A stretch of DNA of 36,758 nt, taken from Catenaria anguillulae PL171 (lineage: Eukaryota > Blastocladiomycota > Blastocladiomycetes > Blastocladiales > Catenariaceae). The position numbers were made by a program, and so were the translations under genes. The notes under the pieces are model-generated. The model had not been told where the DNA came from and did no database searches. It saw nothing but the letters and a program-made list of their open reading frames with translations. The stretch spans positions 1 to 36,758 of the forward strand of contig MCFL01000234.1 in NCBI GenBank assembly GCA_002102555.1, read 5' to 3'. Positions 7,267-16,910 of this stretch are shown one piece after another; positions within the stretch are counted from its first letter, which is position 1, and each line of letters begins with the position of its first letter.

Positions 7267-10254
7267 ATGACCCACGGTGCCGGTCCAGCAACGGGAAAGC
7301 TGTCCCGAATGCAGCAGCAGCTCTTGCGAATTGTCGCATCAGGCCAGCCCATTGCTTCCATGGGCGACTCATTTTTCGTGACGCTCCAGCGCGAGCCTTT
7401 TCCATTGGCCAGATCACGCGAGGAACAAGTTCAGCGGTGGAACGAGACGCGGGAGTTTGGGCAGCACATTGGTCCGTACGCACCTTGCATCAAAGATGGA
7501 TCCCTAGAGTGGGTGAAATATGAGCTGACCTCTTCACCGACGCGGAAACAGTTCGAACGGAAATCTCCTCTCGCAACCTATCGACGCTCATGGTGCGGCT
7601 CACGACGTTATTGGAAACGCTTGCGGCAAACCATGATCCGCTCGACCAGTTCCGAGGAACAGTCGACCTGGAACTTCCCAATCTGACGCGCGTGGTGACC
7701 ATTTTCACGCATCACCTCGTTGCCGCCCCGCATCGTGACCTCGTGAGATACTTTCCCGATTCCGATATGCGTACGACCAGATTGACCCATGGAGAGTGTG
7801 CTCAATGAATTATGCGATGCTTACGGAACGGCTCATGCACTGTGATTGTGTAGTCTCGCGATTTTTTTGCGCCATTTGCACAACAATAGCAAAGCTCCCT
7901 GTTTCGTATGCGATTCTGGCAAACGAATCACTCACTCGCTACTCTTACTAACCATCCATCTTTGCCCTTGGAATCAGACATGATACCGTTTGCTTCTACG
8001 AGGACCTCCTTGAACTGCTCATTTGCTTGCTCTCCGAGCAACTCACGGACCGCTTCGATGACCCATTTCCGTACAGTCCAGGTGGCGTTCATTCGCCGAC
8101 CTCGCCACCATACCTTTGCTCCATTTTCACTTGCGCTTGGTCCGTTCACATTGCGCTGCCTTATCGCTGGGTATCGCGTGACTCAAGGTGCCCAAAACTA
8201 TCCTGTTTAGCTCTCAGGAGCTGATTCTTGGCTGCCTCGCTCGATTGCTGTCCAACATTGGCCAAGGCCCCGCACCACCACCACCACCACCCACGTCTGC
8301 GTACCCGCCCGCCACACCGCTCACTGCGATGGCCGTCCCTCTTTCTGCGACGGGATCAACTCCGTCTGGCGGCCTATTCGGCGCCATCAGCGGGCTTTTC
8401 GCTTCTCGTCCGCCAGCCGACCTGACCCGAGTAGCCGAACTCTCATCGTACCTTCTGGGCTTGATTGCAAGCCAGCGAGAGCTCATGCAGCCTTGGACCA
8501 GTACACTATTAGGAGTGCAAGACTCAATACGCTCCGGATCGACCCTCAATCTCGTTGCCGAGGGGTCAAAGTTGACATTCCCATTCAAAAGGCTGCTCGG
8601 CGTGTTACAGGACCGGATAGCCATCCCGCAATATGCGGTCTTGTTGTATGCGTTCGTATACAAGAATGATGCGTTTCTCGAGTATGTCTTGGCACAAATG
8701 GATCCAGATCGATTGGTGCGTAGCTTTTCACTCTCATGTCTAATAGACGATGCTGTTGACATCGGCCAAGTTGTTGAGTAGATTGTGCCAATACTCAGGT
8801 TTATCTTTGTCGCTTGCCTCTCCACCTACACTCCGTCCAACGCACCACCAATTCCTCCCATTCCACCCAATCCACCAGCTGGTGGCGGCAGCGGCGGGCC
8901 AACGTCCAGCCCCATTACTCCTCGCCCACCACCAACCCCGCATTCGGCCTATGCGACCCACCCGCCGCCACCTCTCTCGCTCGCCCACGCGTCGGGGGCC
9001 ACCACCACATCGCAAGTCCCGTACTCGCACATTTACATTTTGAGCATCACTCTCCTGATCCTCACCTCGGACACGTCCTACTTGGAAACACTCATGACCG
9101 TAACCTGTCCCTCTGGCGTGCCCGATTGGCTCAACGACCGTCGTGCATCGCTCTCGCCATCCATGTCGCTCGGCAGCCTTATGGCTCTGGTCGTGATGCG
9201 CGTCATGCAGGCCAACCTGGCGGCCGACCGCGACCAGTATTTGCACGCAAACTGCGTTGCGATTCTTGCAAACTTGTCGCGGTCGTGGCGCGGCATGCAT
9301 GCCGTTGTGGCGCTTCGGCTTGTCAATTGGGTCGAGGTGGTGGCCAGGAGGTACGCGAGGTTAAAAATGATGGCGGCACGAAGCACAAGGGGAGGCGGAG
9401 AGGTAGGTTTGGGCACGGTCACGGGTGGGGCGGACAGTGATGTTGGGTCGGCACCGCAGACGCCGGGACAGGCGTAGTCAGGCCGAGGGTCTTGTGCCGA
9501 CAAGTCGACGGGGAAGTATGATTGAGCATGCTGTATTAGATCCGGTACATCATATGTGATTTCTTCCTTGCAACAATTATCATTGCCCAAGCTGACACTT
9601 TGTCTGACCCAGTCTACCGACCTCGCCATTTATGCTGAGCTCGTCACTTTCTTACTTGACATCATCCGGTCTGTTCTCCACCCGACCCAGCTTCGATTCA
9701 ACCCACACCTCGTTCACGCCCTGCTGCACAAGCAAGCTCTGCTGGTGCCGCTGGCCGATGAGGACTCTTGCTCGGCCGCCACCGAAACCATCAACTCAAC
9801 ACTCGAATACTTTCGGCAACGCATCACGGGCGAAGGCGGTGACGTGCTGTCGCAGATCGTCGACCTGAGCAAGACATTCCATCCGGTAGACTCGGTACGT
9901 AACCCTGTTGATTTCAGTGATTGGGTCCAACAGAAGTCTGACGCATGTCGCTAATGTTGACAGACACTCCCGACTCTGCGGTTCCAGTACTCCGAAGACG
10001 TGGACACGTCAGCGTTCTTTGTCCCATTTGTGTGGCGCGCCATTTACTTGGCCAGCCCGTACCTTGCTTGGGACCCAATGCAACCGGGCGTGTTTGAAGA
10101 CGATGAGCTGCCGAGTCCACGAGACGAATCCGTTGGTTTGGGCCTGCACGACATGTCGTCCATGTCACTGTCGTGGATGGGCAGCGGTAGTTTGAATGCG
10201 AGTTCACGGTCGTTGGCTGCGTCCATGGTTGCCATGCAGCCAAGCAGTCCCTAG
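7267..10254 (+). CDS. Dymeclin (DYM family Golgi protein)
   Basis: Seven exons (7267-7471, 7552-7795, 7978-8070, 8211-8715, 8782-9402, 9613-9894, 9964-10254) give 746 aa; human dymeclin is about 670. The N-terminus has LLRIVASGQPIASMGDSFF, fitting the family's L-x-R/K-I-x-S/G-x-x-P-I-x-x-x-D-x-F-W start. The middle has VLLYAFVYKNDAFLEYVL, then IVPILRFIF. The hallmark block follows: YSHIYILSITLLIL, SLGSLMALVVMRVMQ and the near-invariant DQYLHANCVAILANLS. The last exons carry NPHLVHALLHKQ and the helical tail. Dymeclin is a peripheral Golgi protein needed for Golgi organisation and vesicle traffic. Two long Pro/Ser-rich insertions (around 8270-8400 and 8840-9000) are lineage-specific. The Met-Gly myristoylation start of animal dymeclins is absent. 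The exon 2-3 and 3-4 junctions are the least certain. Confidence 0.9.
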
Positions 10255-10383
10255 TTTCTCAGTAGAGGTGTTGGCTGTTCGCTCACTTGTGGTTTCGTAG
10301 TTTCGATATGTACAAATGTACATGGTGCTCACTCGCGAGATTTTTTTGCCTGGCAAGGTAGCCCGAGCACGAATCATAACGGA

Positions 10384-12244
10384 CTATAAATCTAATCGGC
10401 ACATCAAAACGCCTTTGCCCACATTTGCCAACATAATCAAGACCAGACTCTCCAAGTGCTGCTCACTCGGTCGTTCCATCGCGATCCCTTCCGATTCCTC
10501 TTGCCCCCTCGTCCCTATCCTCGACTCGTCCACCTCGTCAATTTCGGCCGACAAACAACTCATGTCACTCGGAGCCAAGGACGCACGCCTCGAGTTGCCC
10601 GTCGTGGATATGTTTGTGATACTGGTGGATGCCGTGAGCAAAGACGCGGGCGACCCGGGGCGGCTGCCGCCACTGCCTGTACCGTATCCGGGCACGTGCA
10701 GGGCCGTGGACGAGTTGACGGCCGAGGGCGACACCGAGGTGCAAGTGGATGGCGTTGCAGACTCGCTTGCGTCCCCGTCTGTATCAGAAAGACCGACAGA
10801 GATGGTGAGTAGGTGTCCGTGAGACGAGGTGCCGGTGGAGCTGACGGCGGCAGAAGATGTGGCCGAGGGGATGGTGGGAAGTGGGGTGGACGGTTTGCCG
10901 GCAACGTCTGTTGATGAAAAAAAACGTTGAGAAGAGGTTAGTGGAGTGCGAGGTGGAATGTGTGTAGATGAGAGGGAGATGCCAACTGTATTTGTTTTTC
11001 AGATTGGTTCGCTTCACCAGACGAGACACGAGGTAGGATGCACCCTTGGCACGCTTGAGCAATGGGTGTTTGAGCAGTTCATGCGCATGAGGTCTACACA
11101 CGCAACGCACCGTCGAGTGGATTAGCCCGAATCAGCTCAAGTGAGAGCCAAAGGCGATGGGGTACGTACCGAGAATTCGGATCGCGTTCAAGACATGCAC
11201 TCACAAAACTGAAGAAATGCCGAGAAAAGGAGCGCCGCTTGCCCTTGTTTACCTCGGCCTCGGTAAATGGAGGCAAATACTTGAGCTTTGCAACCATGAT
11301 CTGAGTGCAGGAGGCAACATCTCACATTGTCAGCTCTTCACCAACGCGACGAGGGAATAACATGAGCGATACCTTGAGTGCCGGCCACTGATGGTACGGC
11401 GTCTTTCCCGTTGCCAGCTCCAACGCAGTGATTCCCAAGCTATAAATGTCGGACCGTGGATCAAATGAAACCTGCTGCTCAAACAACTCGGGGGCCATCC
11501 ACTCTGGCAAGCCCACGTAATCAAAAGCCGAGGGTCTCGACTCGGCAAGGTTTGAGACTTGGTGCAGTCCAACGAGGCGCACGTCGCCACTGAAATCGAG
11601 GAGAATGTTGTCGGCTCGTATGTCACTGGAAATACAAGTACCACGAAAGGAGAGGATGTGAGCACAGAGCAGAGTGGCATGAAAGAACCATGCGTAGGTA
11701 CTTGTGAATCACGCCTTGGTCGTGCAAGTAGTCTAAAGCGCGGAGGAGGTACTTGAGAATGGTCACCACTGCGGTTTCCGACATGCCGTTGGGAAAGTAC
11801 TCGTCGAGTACAGATCGGCAGCTGCCACCCTTCATGGGCAACGTGACAGTCCACAGCCGCTCGTTCTCGATAAAGGAAGCAAAGTACGGGAGGAGTGACG
11901 GGTGTTGATACCGCATAGTGTTGGCAACGACCGTCTGTGTGATTCCATAAAGTCACATCAGCATTGCTCGGACCATGTCCGCTTGCCGATATCAAACGCA
12001 CCGTCAACTCATCCACAAACTCCATATCTGGCGAAATGCTCATATCGGTATACTTGAGCGCAACCTGGCTCCTGGTCGGTTTGTGAACCGACAGGTACAT
12101 GTACGACATGTCGTCGACGCCGCCAATGGGGCTAAGCAGCTCATAGTCTTGAATGTTGGAGGAAAAGGAAATGCGGCGGTACTTTTCGTCGCGGTCGGTT
12201 CGCGAAATGCGTTTCCATGAGGAAGAGGATCGGGGAGAGGACAT
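10384..12244 (-). CDS. STRAD-like pseudokinase (STE20 family)
   Basis: Six exons (12244-12002, 11934-11702, 11625-11373, 11300-11170, 11093-10987, 10907-10384) give 496 aa; an ATG at 12262 would add six residues. The kinase fold spans about residues 34-310. The glycine loop is degenerate (LLSPIGGVDDMSYMYL), VALK keeps Lys64, and the catalytic loop reads HNDIRADN with Asp160 and Asn165. DFG is replaced by GLH (178-180) in VRLVGLHQVS, very like GLR in the STRAD line VYLSGLRSN. Other STE20/STRAD features are EWMAPELF, SDIYSLGITALELATGKTPY and ACLERDPNSRP. STRAD proteins are catalytically weak or dead partners that activate LKB1-type kinases with MO25. The last exon is a Ser/Thr-rich tail of about 170 residues. 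The gene is convergent with dymeclin, 129 nt apart. It could also be an unrelated STE20 pseudokinase, but the GLx match favours STRAD. Confidence 0.85.
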
Positions 12245-13284
12245 GATGCTGCTTTTTTGCATAGAGTGGTGGGGTTGAATTGCAGAGTTAGCCGAATTGG
12301 GTCAAGCAAGCAAGGCAAAGGTGGGAAAGTTGCACACAGACAAGGAAAGGTTCTGACGCGAACGCGACCATTTGAGAATCGTGTGTAGTAACACATCACG
12401 TGGGCTCGTTTGATGGTTCACATCGCCTGCTCGTCTTGAACCAGTTGCAGCAAAGAAATGACCTGACTGATCCACCCCTTGGACTTGCTCTTTTACAGCG
12501 GACTGACGACTAAAACATCACAATCAAACCTTATCTACATTGTCAAAGCACTCGCTGCTGAGAACGATTCACTCTGACCGCTTCCCCAACCTTCCACTGC
12601 TGCTTTAGCTCCAAAATCGCATACCGTACGTTCCTGTTGTTTCGGCAGCTGGCAGCGTGGTCATTTGGAGCCTTGCGACTCCAAAAAGTCCCACCGCATT
12701 GCTCCCATTCAGACACGCAAGATTCTCATTTGCCTCGCAATTGGTCCCATTGAGCAAGTGCGGGGCAAATGAGAACCAAAACAAAACCCAGCTTGTTAAT
12801 TAGCAGACAATTGGGGGGTCAATCACCCTTTGTCGGTCAGTTCAGGCAAGCGAGATTCCTTTTTTCTTGTTCATTGTGGTTGCACCCTCTCACAAGGGAG
12901 TGGCCACTTGCTATTTCTTTCCATCTGGCGATTGTCCTAGCGTGTATATCGGGGCCATGCCGATTGATTGTGGATTGCATGTTGCTCTATACATCACGCT
13001 AAAAGCGATTGGAGGACACTGGGCATGTCTCCTCAACCGATGGCTTTTGCTTGGAGCAACTAAGCCGCTGTGTGGACATGTCACATGTTTGCCTATATGT
13101 ATTCATCTTGCTGTTTCTTATTCCCGGCGATTCTGCCAACCAAGCCCACAGATGAACATGAAATGTCATGAGGCAATTCGGGTGGTGACATGTATTACGA
13201 ATGCACATGTCCGGCAGGATCCCGCGATAACGGCCACTCTCGGCAAACAATCAACAAACATTTACCATTGACTCCTCAGCAATC
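12245..13284. other. Divergent intergenic region (about 1 kb)
   Basis: This lies between the starts of the pseudokinase gene (-) and the Fpg gene (+) and must hold both promoters. I see no gene: the ORFs at 12769-13271 have no motif and poor coding character. Several ACATGT/GACATGTC-like words cluster at about 13076-13215, possibly binding sites, but this is speculative. Confidence 0.5.
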
Positions 13285-14469
13285 ATGCCCGAACTACCTG
13301 AGGTCGACCACCTCCGCCAATCCTTCTCCAAAGTGGCCGTCGGTGCCAATGTTACATCGATCGACGCGCACCCAGACCCAATCGTCTTCACCAACGGCAC
13401 CACGCACACGTTGCTCCAGGCAACGCTGCAGGGCGCCAAGATTGTATCGTGCGAGCGGTACGGCAAATGGATGTACACGCGCATCGAACCCGCAGCCGGT
13501 GGCAATGACGAAGGTGCGAATCCACCAGAGTCGACCTATTGGTATTTGCACTTGGGCATGACTGGCAGCCTGCGCATCAAGGGCCACGACAACACAACCT
13601 ACTTGTCGTCCAACATCCAATATGCCTCGGACGCCGAGGAATGGCCGCCAAAGTACGCAAAGTTCTGGTTCACCCTCACGCACGCCGAGTCGGGTGCTGT
13701 GCACGAGGTGGCGTTCTGCGACCCTCGGAGGTTGGGCAAATGTTTTGTCCAAACCACATCCGCCGCGCCCCGGTCCGTGCCGCCCTTGTCACTGCTCGGG
13801 TTTGATCCCGTGCATTGCATGCCCGACTTGGCCCAGTGGACGCAATTGCTCGCGCGGCGGTCACCTACATCGCCCATCAAGGCCGTGCTGCTCGATCAGG
13901 CATTTGCCGCAGGCGTCGGTAATTGGATCGCAGACGAAGTGCTGTATCAGGCGGGCGTGCATCCGCAATCCACATGTGCGGCCGTGGTGGCCAACGCACA
14001 CGTCGTGGCAAGCATTCGGGACGGGTTGAGCATCATTGTGGCCCAGGCGTGCCAATGTGGTCCTGGTGGGTACCCGCGCGAGTGGCTGTTTCATTATCGG
14101 TGGGCGAAAAGGGGCAAAGGCAAGCAAGTGGTGCAAGATGCGCACGGGCGCAAGGTCGAGTTTGTGAGTGTGGGCGGACGCACCGCGGCGTATGTGCCCG
14201 AGGTGCAGAAGTTGCTCAAGGCGGCAACTTGTGCTATGAGTCGAGAGGAGCAGAGGAACGAGAGCGACTTGTCGTCGTTGGAGGATATCGATGAGCACAA
14301 GGAGCTGAGCGAGCCAGTTGAAAGTGTCCATGATCGGAGGCGCAGCTTGCGAGCCAAGGCCGTGCCGGCGACAGTCAAGAAGGGAGAAAAGAGGGGGGCA
14401 GGAGGGGTTGTCAGTGGTGGAAATGAACGTCAAGGTGCAAAGCGAGTCAAATCATCGCCTTCCTCGTAG
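13285..14469 (+). CDS. Formamidopyrimidine-DNA glycosylase (Fpg/MutM family, zincless finger)
   Basis: A single-exon gene of 394 aa that removes oxidised bases and cleaves the abasic site (base-excision repair). The start is fixed by chemistry: PELPEV directly after the initiator Met provides the catalytic N-terminal Pro2 and Glu3. Further landmarks are the conserved lysine in CERYGKWMY (Lys61), the HLGMTGSL loop, and the helix-two-turn-helix with GVGNWIADEVLYQA (Asn213). The C-terminal beta-hairpin reads VGGRTAAYVPEVQKL with Arg299 but no cysteines, so it is the zincless finger known in plant and fungal Fpg. The last ~80 residues are basic and Ser-rich (KKGEKRG, KRVKSS), suggesting a nuclear signal and DNA binding. 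It is convergent with the uS15m gene, 106 nt away. Very secure. Confidence 0.96.
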   Translation: MPELPEVDHLRQSFSKVAVGANVTSIDAHPDPIVFTNGTTHTLLQATLQGAKIVSCERYGKWMYTRIEPAAGGNDEGANPPESTYWYLHLGMTGSLRIKGHDNTTYLSSNIQYASDAEEWPPKYAKFWFTLTHAESGAVHEVAFCDPRRLGKCFVQTTSAAPRSVPPLSLLGFDPVHCMPDLAQWTQLLARRSPTSPIKAVLLDQAFAAGVGNWIADEVLYQAGVHPQSTCAAVVANAHVVASIRDGLSIIVAQACQCGPGGYPREWLFHYRWAKRGKGKQVVQDAHGRKVEFVSVGGRTAAYVPEVQKLLKAATCAMSREEQRNESDLSSLEDIDEHKELSEPVESVHDRRRSLRAKAVPATVKKGEKRGAGGVVSGGNERQGAKRVKSSPSS

Positions 14470-14575
14470 TCGTCGAGTTGTCTACAGTCATGTAATATTC
14501 GAGGTTTTCCTAAGTGTACAAATGATTGAGAAGAGAATACATCAACAAATGAATGAAAAAAACAACTTTGAAAGC

Positions 14576-15425
14576 CTAAAGACCCAGCTTGTGCAGCGTC
14601 TCGTAATAACTCTTGAGGTTCCTCTTCTTCAAATACTTGAGCACCTTTGTCCTCTGACTCTCCAACCCCTGCAACCCACGTGCATTGTGCTTGTCCTTCT
14701 TGCCCTTGCCCTCTGACAAATGACGCTTCAAGTTGTTGATGCGCACCGTCAAGACGGCGGCCTGGACCTCGGGACTGCCCGTATCGCCGTGCTTCCTGGC
14801 GGTCAATTCCATGGCGCGCTGCACGTTCCACTTTGTGACCATGGCTTGGTTGCCCGACTGCAAGCTCAAGATGCGGCGCACCATGTCCATGCGCTCAGCA
14901 ACCACGTCGGCGGCATCGGGCGTGGGCGGCGCAAACGGGTCGGGGCTGTTGGCCACCTTTTGCGAAGTGGCGTCCTTGGTCCGGTTATAGATGAGATCCG
15001 AGGTGCCATTGGGCGACAGTTGCGCGAGGTGCGGGCTCATGACCAGTGTCTTTGAGGTGGCGTCCATGTGCTGGGCCCAGGAAGGCGACGTGGCGGCCTT
15101 GGGCACCATGGTGAAGAGGAAGTGACGCTCGGCGGGCGTCAGAAAGTGTTGGACTTGGTCGGAAGCGGGGCCGCGGGTGACCAGCAGAGACGGGCCTAGG
15201 TGTGGGGCGTCGGCCGAGGCGGTGGGTTCGGCAGGTGTCCGGACATTTGGGGCAATGAGGTGGGGTTGGATCTTGATGAGTGGAGCGGCAGCGGCAGCAG
15301 GTGTAGCCGTCGAGCCGGTGGCGGCGGCGGCGGCGGCTGTCAAGGGAATCCAGTCAATCGGTCGATCAATCAGTTGTCAGTCAGGCGGTCCGTGCAGAAC
15401 GGAAATGTCGGCGGAAAAAAAACAT
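14576..15425 (-). CDS. Mitochondrial small-subunit ribosomal protein uS15m
   Basis: The C-terminal ~90 residues are a clear uS15 domain: HGDTGSPEVQAAVLTVRI, NLKRHLSEGKGKKDKHNARG and KVLKYLKKRNLKSYYETL, ending at LHKLGL. It binds the small-subunit rRNA central domain. The preceding ~165 residues are an Ala/Pro-rich extension, and extensions are usual for fungal uS15m. The large exon (15336-14576) has no ATG at its 5' end. I infer a 25-nt first exon (15425-15401) encoding MFFFRRHF, joined across a 64-nt intron (gttctg to ttgacag). This gives 261 aa and a basic, acid-free presequence fitting mitochondrial import. The donor is weak, so the first exon is tentative; the domain call is secure. Confidence 0.88.
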
Positions 15426-15751
15426 GGTGGGTACACACAGGCAAGCAGCCGGCGCTGCGAGTGCTGGGCCAAGGTCGAGAGGGAAAAAGAGGCGGGGCGG
15501 ATCATGATGATGTTTTGCATGTGGAGATGGAACTGCATTGCACTCGGTTTCTCACATCAACCCATTCATGCTGATTCCATTTTCAGTAAACATCGGCTGC
15601 TATTCCGTCTCATATTCACAGAGGTCAACGTCGCAACACAGAGTGAAGTGAACACATGGAGAGATCGGAGTGCTCAGAATTCTCGGCCGGTCTGTCAGTT
15701 GAGATGTTGTGCCGATCAATGCTCACAACGAAAACTTGTCTCACACCGACC

Positions 15752-15769
15752 AAAAAAAAAAAAAAAAAA
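15752..15769. repeat. Poly(A) tract of 18
   Basis: A run of 18 A on the plus strand lies just beyond the stop codon of the Pth2 gene (poly-T in that gene's sense). It is either a microsatellite or part of its 3' untranslated region. Confidence 0.8.
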
Positions 15770-15795
15770 GATTGAATATCCATCCAACAGAACCA

Positions 15796-16550
15796 CTAGT
15801 ACAGCTTCAAGTGACCCGTCACCTGATTCACCACCTCGACGGGTCCCGGACCAACCGCCAACACAGTCCTTGTGCCTGCCTCAATCTGCGTCCTCCCGGC
15901 ATCCCGAATACTCTGCGCAGGCAATCCCAAAGCCCTGGCCACCGACTGCAGCTCGAGCATCTCTTGCTCGCTTGTGCACTTGAGCGCAACCTTTGCCTGG
16001 CCAATACGCTCCCACTTGCTGACCATGGCCGGGTTGATAAGCATGCCGTGCTTGTAAGCGGCAAGGCACGCATGGCAGCACTGAGCGGCGACTTTGCCCT
16101 TGGTCATGGGCAGATCGGTGCGCACAACGAGCACCATTTTGAAGTCGGAGTAGTGGGCAGCATTGATGAGTGGGGTTGAGCCATCTGTGGCGGCCTGTAA
16201 CAACGTGTGCGAGTGATGAGTTGGGATGCAACAACGTCCGAGTCGAAAGATAAGTGACACGGAGGGCAAAAACGAACGGGTGGGGCTTCGAAATCGGAAT
16301 CCTCATAGTCGTCCGAGTCGCTGGCAGAGGAAGAAGATGAGGAAGAAGCGGCGGCTGCATCTGCCTTTGGCTTTGGCTTTGGCTTTGGCTTTGATTTCGA
16401 TTCTGACTTGTGCTCTTGGGGTGTGCGTGTTGAGGATGCAGCCGACAGGAAGGCAATGCTGCCCGACACGACGGCGACAGCGACCAAGTGAGGAAGCGAG
16501 TAAGGGCCCGCGAGTCCAAGGGAAGAAGACAACTGAGAGAGCAGTGACAT
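15796..16550 (-). CDS. Peptidyl-tRNA hydrolase 2 (Pth2), membrane-anchored
   Basis: Two exons (16550-16278, 16194-15796) give 223 aa. The intron (gttcgt to gttacag) joins FEAPP to AATDGSTPL. The second exon is the Pth2 domain: KMVLVVRTDLPMTKGKVAAQ with the catalytic lysine region, CCHACLAAY, KWERIGQAKVALKC, IRDAGRTQIEAGTRTVLAVG and the closing GPGPVEVVNQVTGHLKLY. It releases tRNA from peptidyl-tRNA. The first exon encodes a hydrophobic N-terminal segment (HLVAVAVVSGSIAFLSA) like the outer-mitochondrial-membrane anchor of animal and yeast Pth2. A Lys-Pro repeat and a Ser/Asp-rich linker follow, so the N-terminus is expanded. An in-frame ATG at 16637 could extend it, and a GTAAGT near 16603 could be the donor of a leader intron. 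Confidence 0.94.
16364..16393. repeat. (CTTTGG)n coding microsatellite
   Basis: Five tandem hexanucleotides inside the first exon of the Pth2 gene encode an alternating Lys-Pro run on the minus strand. The hexamer keeps the frame, so length changes would only alter the linker. Confidence 0.8.
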
Positions 16551-16910
16551 TGCGGATTCCTTTGAGGTGTTGTTGATATGGTCTTCGTATGAATATTTAC
16601 TTACAGGTGACCATGCATATGGTGCAATCATTACCACACATGATTCGCGAGCAAAAAAGGGGACGAGGATCGCATGAACGCAAGGTGAATCGGCGGCCTT
16701 TTTGCCTCCGTCTCTGCAAACGGCAAACTGTAGTCGAATCGATCGCCAGTGTATTTATTTAACGTACTTTGAAAAAAACATGAAAACATGATACATGTAC
16801 ATAAAACAGTAAAGAGACACTCGACGCAATACCCCACATCTCGCTCAGCGTGCCGAATCTGATCCTGATCCTGATCCTGATTCCGATCCGAGCTGATATG
16901 TATCGCAACC
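16551..16910. promoter_or_regulatory. Divergent promoter region of Pth2 and the YEATS gene
   Basis: This 360-nt gap separates two genes that start in opposite directions. It contains a (CCTGAT)n-like repeat at 16861-16889, just upstream of the YEATS start. No specific binding site can be named. Confidence 0.4.

Noticed and set aside
10560-10904. Overlapping frames at the 3' end of the pseudokinase gene, including a Pro/Arg-rich ORF
   Set aside because: Splicing places the Ser/Thr-rich frame in phase with the kinase domain; the others are off-frame shadows.
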